A stretch of 8,370 bases of DNA, from positions 1 through 8,370 of the forward strand of contig DOBW01000162.1 in the NCBI GenBank assembly GCA_003504035.1, read 5' to 3'. Shown in pieces: positions 5,477-8,370 of the stretch. Source of the DNA: Rhodospirillaceae bacterium. GTDB lineage: Bacteria; Pseudomonadota; Alphaproteobacteria; UBA9219. The notes beneath the pieces were generated by a model. It was not told the origin of the DNA and did no database searches. It worked only from the letters and a program-made list of their open reading frames with translations. The position numbers and the translations under genes are program-made. Numbering within the stretch: the first letter of the stretch is position 1; each line of letters begins with the position of its first letter.

Positions 5477-6904
5477 ATGCAACTTAACTGGCAAGCTGAA
5501 AATGTTTTACGTGCCGTTCGCGGCCAGTCTCTGCATGTGCAGGATTGGCAAGCACATGGACTTTCCATCGACAGTCGCTCTGTGCAAAAAGGCGATCTTT
5601 TTATTGCCATAAAAGGCCCTTCTCTGGATGGACATGATTACGTTCATCACGCTTTTGAAAATGGCGCTGTCGCCGCCATTGTTTCACAGCAACCATCGCA
5701 GGTTCCTCCCGATGTGCCTTTAATCCATGTTGATGATACACTCACAGCGCTTCAAGATTTAGGCCGCGTTAATCGTGCACGCACAGGCGCAAAAATTATC
5801 GCCGTCACAGGCTCGGTCGGTAAAACAAGCTGCAAAGAACAGCTCCGTCTGATGTTGGGGGCTATCAATGATACCTACGCCAATGAAGGCAGTCTGAATA
5901 ATCACTGGGGAGTCCCTCTTTCACTCGCGCGAATGCCCGCTGATACAAAATACGGTATTTTTGAACTAGGCATGAATCACAAAGACGAGCTTGCCCCCCT
6001 TTCACGTGATGTGCAGCCTGCCATAGCGCTCATCACGAATGTGGAAGCCGTACATCTTGAGTTTTTTAATTCTGTCGAAGAAATTGCTGACGCCAAGGCT
6101 GAGATTTTCTTGGGCATGAATCCAGATGGCATTGCTGTTCTCAATCACGACAGCCCACACTATGCGCGCCTTATCGCCGCCGCACGCACGCAAGGCCTCA
6201 AGAAAACGCTTTCCTTCGGTCATTCATCTAAATGTGATGCCCGCATACAAGCGCTTGAACCGGACGAAGCAGGCACAAATGTAGAGGCTATTATTCTCGG
6301 CCAAAAAGTTTCCTATCGCGTTGGCGCAGCCGGTGTGCATCTCGCTATAAATGCACTGGGAACTCTTTTGGCCTGTGCAGCACTGGGCGTAGATTTAGAA
6401 ATCTGCAGCAAAGCTCTTTCTTCCTATCGCACACCAGAGCGACGCGGCACACGCCAGACCATTACCTCAACAGATGGTGGAAGCCTGACACTTATTGATG
6501 AAACTTTTAACGCTAGCCCCATCGCTAACCATGCCGCACTTAATGTATTAGGGCAAGCTTCTGTACACGCAGCAGGACGACGCATCGCTATTCTCGGAGA
6601 CATGCTTGAGCTAGGCGAAAAGTCCCCTGAAATGCATGCGGGGCTTGCTCAAACGCTCGAAGAGAATAAAATAGACGTTGTACATTGCTGTGGTGAGATG
6701 ATGACACATCTCTATCATGCACTACCTCCTGATATGCGCGGCACGCTCGCGCCCAACAGTACCGAGCTTGCCCAAAAGGCTGCCGCAACACTGCATGCAG
6801 GGGATGTTGTTATGGTCAAAGGGTCAAAAGGCTCACATATGGAAATCATTGTCGAAGAAATAAAAAAGCTTGGGACGTCTGCGCGTCACAAGGCTGCAAG
6901 TTGA
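5477..6904 (+). CDS. murF: MurF, UDP-MurNAc-tripeptide:D-alanyl-D-alanine ligase
   Basis: MurF is the cytoplasmic ATP-dependent ligase that adds D-Ala-D-Ala to the UDP-MurNAc-tripeptide, completing the pentapeptide that MraY uses. From the ATG at 5477 it has 475 residues, within the family range (E. coli 452). Motifs visible are DSRSVQKGDLFIAIKG in the N-terminal domain, the P-loop TGSVGKTS at 111-118, ELGMNHKDEL in the central domain, DETFNASP at 341-348 at the start of the C-terminal domain, GDMLELG, and VKGSKGSHME near the end. The start is set by the GGAG site and by homology of the N-terminus; the in-frame extension to 5384 has no family-like sequence and lies in murE. The gene begins 7 nt after the murE stop and ends 17 nt before mraY. 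Nothing is missing or broken. Confidence 0.95.
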   Translation: MQLNWQAENVLRAVRGQSLHVQDWQAHGLSIDSRSVQKGDLFIAIKGPSLDGHDYVHHAFENGAVAAIVSQQPSQVPPDVPLIHVDDTLTALQDLGRVNRARTGAKIIAVTGSVGKTSCKEQLRLMLGAINDTYANEGSLNNHWGVPLSLARMPADTKYGIFELGMNHKDELAPLSRDVQPAIALITNVEAVHLEFFNSVEEIADAKAEIFLGMNPDGIAVLNHDSPHYARLIAAARTQGLKKTLSFGHSSKCDARIQALEPDEAGTNVEAIILGQKVSYRVGAAGVHLAINALGTLLACAALGVDLEICSKALSSYRTPERRGTRQTITSTDGGSLTLIDETFNASPIANHAALNVLGQASVHAAGRRIAILGDMLELGEKSPEMHAGLAQTLEENKIDVVHCCGEMMTHLYHALPPDMRGTLAPNSTELAQKAAATLHAGDVVMVKGSKGSHMEIIVEEIKKLGTSARHKAAS

Positions 6905-6921
6905 ACGAGGTAAAGGACTAA

Positions 6922-8010
6922 ATGCTTTTTCATCTTCTTTCTCCATGGGGGCAAACCTTCATTGGCTTTAACCTGTTTCGGTATCTTACTTTCCGGACAG
7001 GTGGCGCTATGCTCACGGCACTAGCTATCTGTTTTATTTTCGGCCCCCCCCTTATTCGTTGGCTACGCGCTAAACAAGGCGAAGGCCAACCTATTCGCGA
7101 GAACGGCCCTGAAACACACTTCAAGAAAAAAGGCACTCCAACAATGGGCGGACTGATGATTCTTGTCGCCGTCATCTTCAGCACGCTTTTATGGATGAAT
7201 TTGGCCAACATTTACACGTGGATTGTTATCCTTGTCACAACAGGTTTTGGCCTTGTCGGCTTTGCCGATGATTACCAAAAACTGACACGGCGCAACACCA
7301 ACGGTCTTCCAAGAAAAGTAAGGCTTATCATTCAAGCCCTCATTGCCTCCATTGCAACGTTTGCTATCATTGATATGGCGGGTAATGCTCCGCACGCTAC
7401 GTCTATTGCCCTTCCCTTCTTTAAAAATTTCTGGATTCCTTTGGGAGGCCTTTTTATTGCCTTTGCCGTCTTCGTTATAGTCGGCGCGAGCAATGCTGTG
7501 AATCTAACGGATGGTCTGGATGGGCTTGCCACAGTTCCGGTCTTGATTGTAGCCCTTTGCTTTGGTCTTATTTCCTATCTAGCCGGTAATGCTGTTTTTT
7601 CAAATTATCTCCAGATTCTTCATGTCCCCGGTGCGGGCGAACTTGCGGTTTTTTGTGGGGCGCTTGTTGGTGCCTGTTTGGGCTTTTTGTGGTTCAACGC
7701 GCCTCCTGCACAAGTCTTCATGGGAGACACTGGATCGTTAGCCTTAGGCAGCTCTCTTGGCGTTATTTCTATTATTATCAAACATGAAATTGTTCTAGCT
7801 ATTATTGGAGGCTTGTTTGTCATGGAAACCGTTTCGGTTATCATTCAAGTGGCGTCCTTTAAGCTAACGGGCAAGCGCGTTTTTAAAATGGCGCCACTTC
7901 ACCATCATTTTGAAAAATTAGGCTGGTCCGAACCGACTGTTGTTATTCGTTTTTGGATTATTGCCTGCGTTCTGGCCCTCATCGGCATGTCAACCTTGAA
8001 ATTGCGATAA
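6922..8010 (+). CDS. mraY: MraY, phospho-MurNAc-pentapeptide translocase
   Basis: MraY is the polytopic inner-membrane enzyme that transfers phospho-MurNAc-pentapeptide from its UDP carrier to undecaprenyl phosphate, making lipid I. The 362 residues match the family length (E. coli 360) and the strongly hydrophobic profile fits ten membrane segments. Hallmarks are [13 protein letters not shown] at 16-28, GTPTMGG at 71-77, the Mg-binding aspartates in FADDYQK at 114-120, [10 protein letters not shown] from 194, MGDTGS at 267-272 with Asp269, and the PLHHHFE loop at 325-331. The ATG at 6922 follows AGGA at 6914-6917 (4-nt spacing) and GAGG at 6907-6910 (11-nt spacing). A C8 tract at 7044-7051 encodes Gly-Pro-Pro-Leu in the first membrane segment. 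The stop is followed after one base by murD. Confidence 0.97.
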   Translation: MLFHLLSPWGQTFIGFNLFRYLTFRTGGAMLTALAICFIFGPPLIRWLRAKQGEGQPIRENGPETHFKKKGTPTMGGLMILVAVIFSTLLWMNLANIYTWIVILVTTGFGLVGFADDYQKLTRRNTNGLPRKVRLIIQALIASIATFAIIDMAGNAPHATSIALPFFKNFWIPLGGLFIAFAVFVIVGASNAVNLTDGLDGLATVPVLIVALCFGLISYLAGNAVFSNYLQILHVPGAGELAVFCGALVGACLGFLWFNAPPAQVFMGDTGSLALGSSLGVISIIIKHEIVLAIIGGLFVMETVSVIIQVASFKLTGKRVFKMAPLHHHFEKLGWSEPTVVIRFWIIACVLALIGMSTLKLR

Positions 8011-8011
8011 A

Positions 8012-8370
8012 ATGATCAAACTATCACATGTTGCAGATCAAGAATTTCTCGTTTTAGGCTTCGGCACATCTGGGCGCGCTACGGCAGCCGCTTTGCAGGA
8101 AAGTGGCGCATCCGTCTTTGTCTGGGACGACAAGAAAATCTCCCGCGGGCAAGCGCAAGAAGCAGGTTATCAACTGGGTGATCCTAGCGTGCTCGACTTT
8201 TCAAAACTGAAGGCGCTTGTGACCGGTCCCGGTGTTCCCCTTACACACCCCAACCCTCATCCCGTTATTGCCAAAGCGCGCGAAGCCGCCACGCCTATTC
8301 TGAGTGATCTGGATTTGCTCTTTGCCGCACAGCCAAAGGCAACCTATGTCGGCATTACGGGTACAAACGG
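8012..8370 (+). CDS. murD: MurD, UDP-MurNAc-L-alanine:D-glutamate ligase, 5' part only
   Basis: This reading frame is open from the ATG at 8012 to the window edge and gives 119 complete residues of MurD, the cytoplasmic ligase that adds D-Glu to UDP-MurNAc-L-Ala. The N-terminal Rossmann-like UDP-binding domain is visible: FLVLGFGTSGRAT at 12-24, then TGPGVPLTHP at 71-80, and the ITGTN start of the ATP-binding P-loop at 115-119, cut just before the GK(S/T) residues. Position directly after mraY, with one base between, is the usual dcw order. No Shine-Dalgarno is evident in the mraY 3' end ahead of it, so reinitiation after the mraY stop is the likely mode of translation. The catalytic domain lies outside the window; whether the gene is intact cannot be seen. 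Confidence 0.93.
   Translation, partial: MIKLSHVADQEFLVLGFGTSGRATAAALQESGASVFVWDDKKISRGQAQEAGYQLGDPSVLDFSKLKALVTGPGVPLTHPNPHPVIAKAREAATPILSDLDLLFAAQPKATYVGITGTN

Overview
This window is the first part of a canonical dcw (division and cell wall) cluster, all on the + strand: mraZ, rsmH (mraW), ftsL, ftsI, murE, murF, mraY and the start of murD, which runs off the right edge. Each of the eight genes is recognised from family motifs visible in its translation. The cluster order, the wording of conserved blocks (for example the N-terminus of MraZ, the [13 protein letters not shown] block of MraY, and RADILDRNG in FtsI) and the DNPR signature of a meso-diaminopimelate-adding MurE point to a Gram-negative bacterium, most likely an alphaproteobacterium of middling GC content. 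The class assignment is inference from remembered family patterns, not from a search.

Layout: positions 1-236 carry no convincing gene. This leader contains a strict 10-bp-period array of CCCAT boxes (TGGGN on the minus strand, 131-175) that matches the known operator pattern of MraZ, and a perfect 8-bp inverted repeat (171-198) that shares the last box. Then come mraZ (237-716), rsmH (722-1681), ftsL (1678-2187), ftsI (2184-4019), murE (start chosen at 3988, to 5469), murF (start chosen at 5477, to 6904), mraY (6922-8010) and murD (8012 to beyond 8370). Spacing is extremely tight: 5 nt, two ATGA 4-nt overlaps, a 32-nt overlap, then gaps of 7, 17 and 1 nt. There is no room for a terminator, so a single polycistronic message with translational coupling is likely.

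How the genes work together: MurD, MurE and MurF add D-Glu, meso-DAP and D-Ala-D-Ala to UDP-MurNAc-L-Ala in the cytoplasm. MraY moves the finished phospho-MurNAc-pentapeptide onto undecaprenyl phosphate to make lipid I. FtsI cross-links septal peptidoglycan in the periplasm, and FtsL is part of the divisome complex that activates the septal synthase. RsmH methylates 16S rRNA. MraZ is the cluster's own DNA-binding regulator and probably acts on the boxes upstream of itself.

I found no undescribed system here. The points most worth a second look are the regular MraZ-box array with its overlapping inverted repeat, the long basic C-terminal tail of FtsL, and a few long homopolymer tracts inside essential genes.
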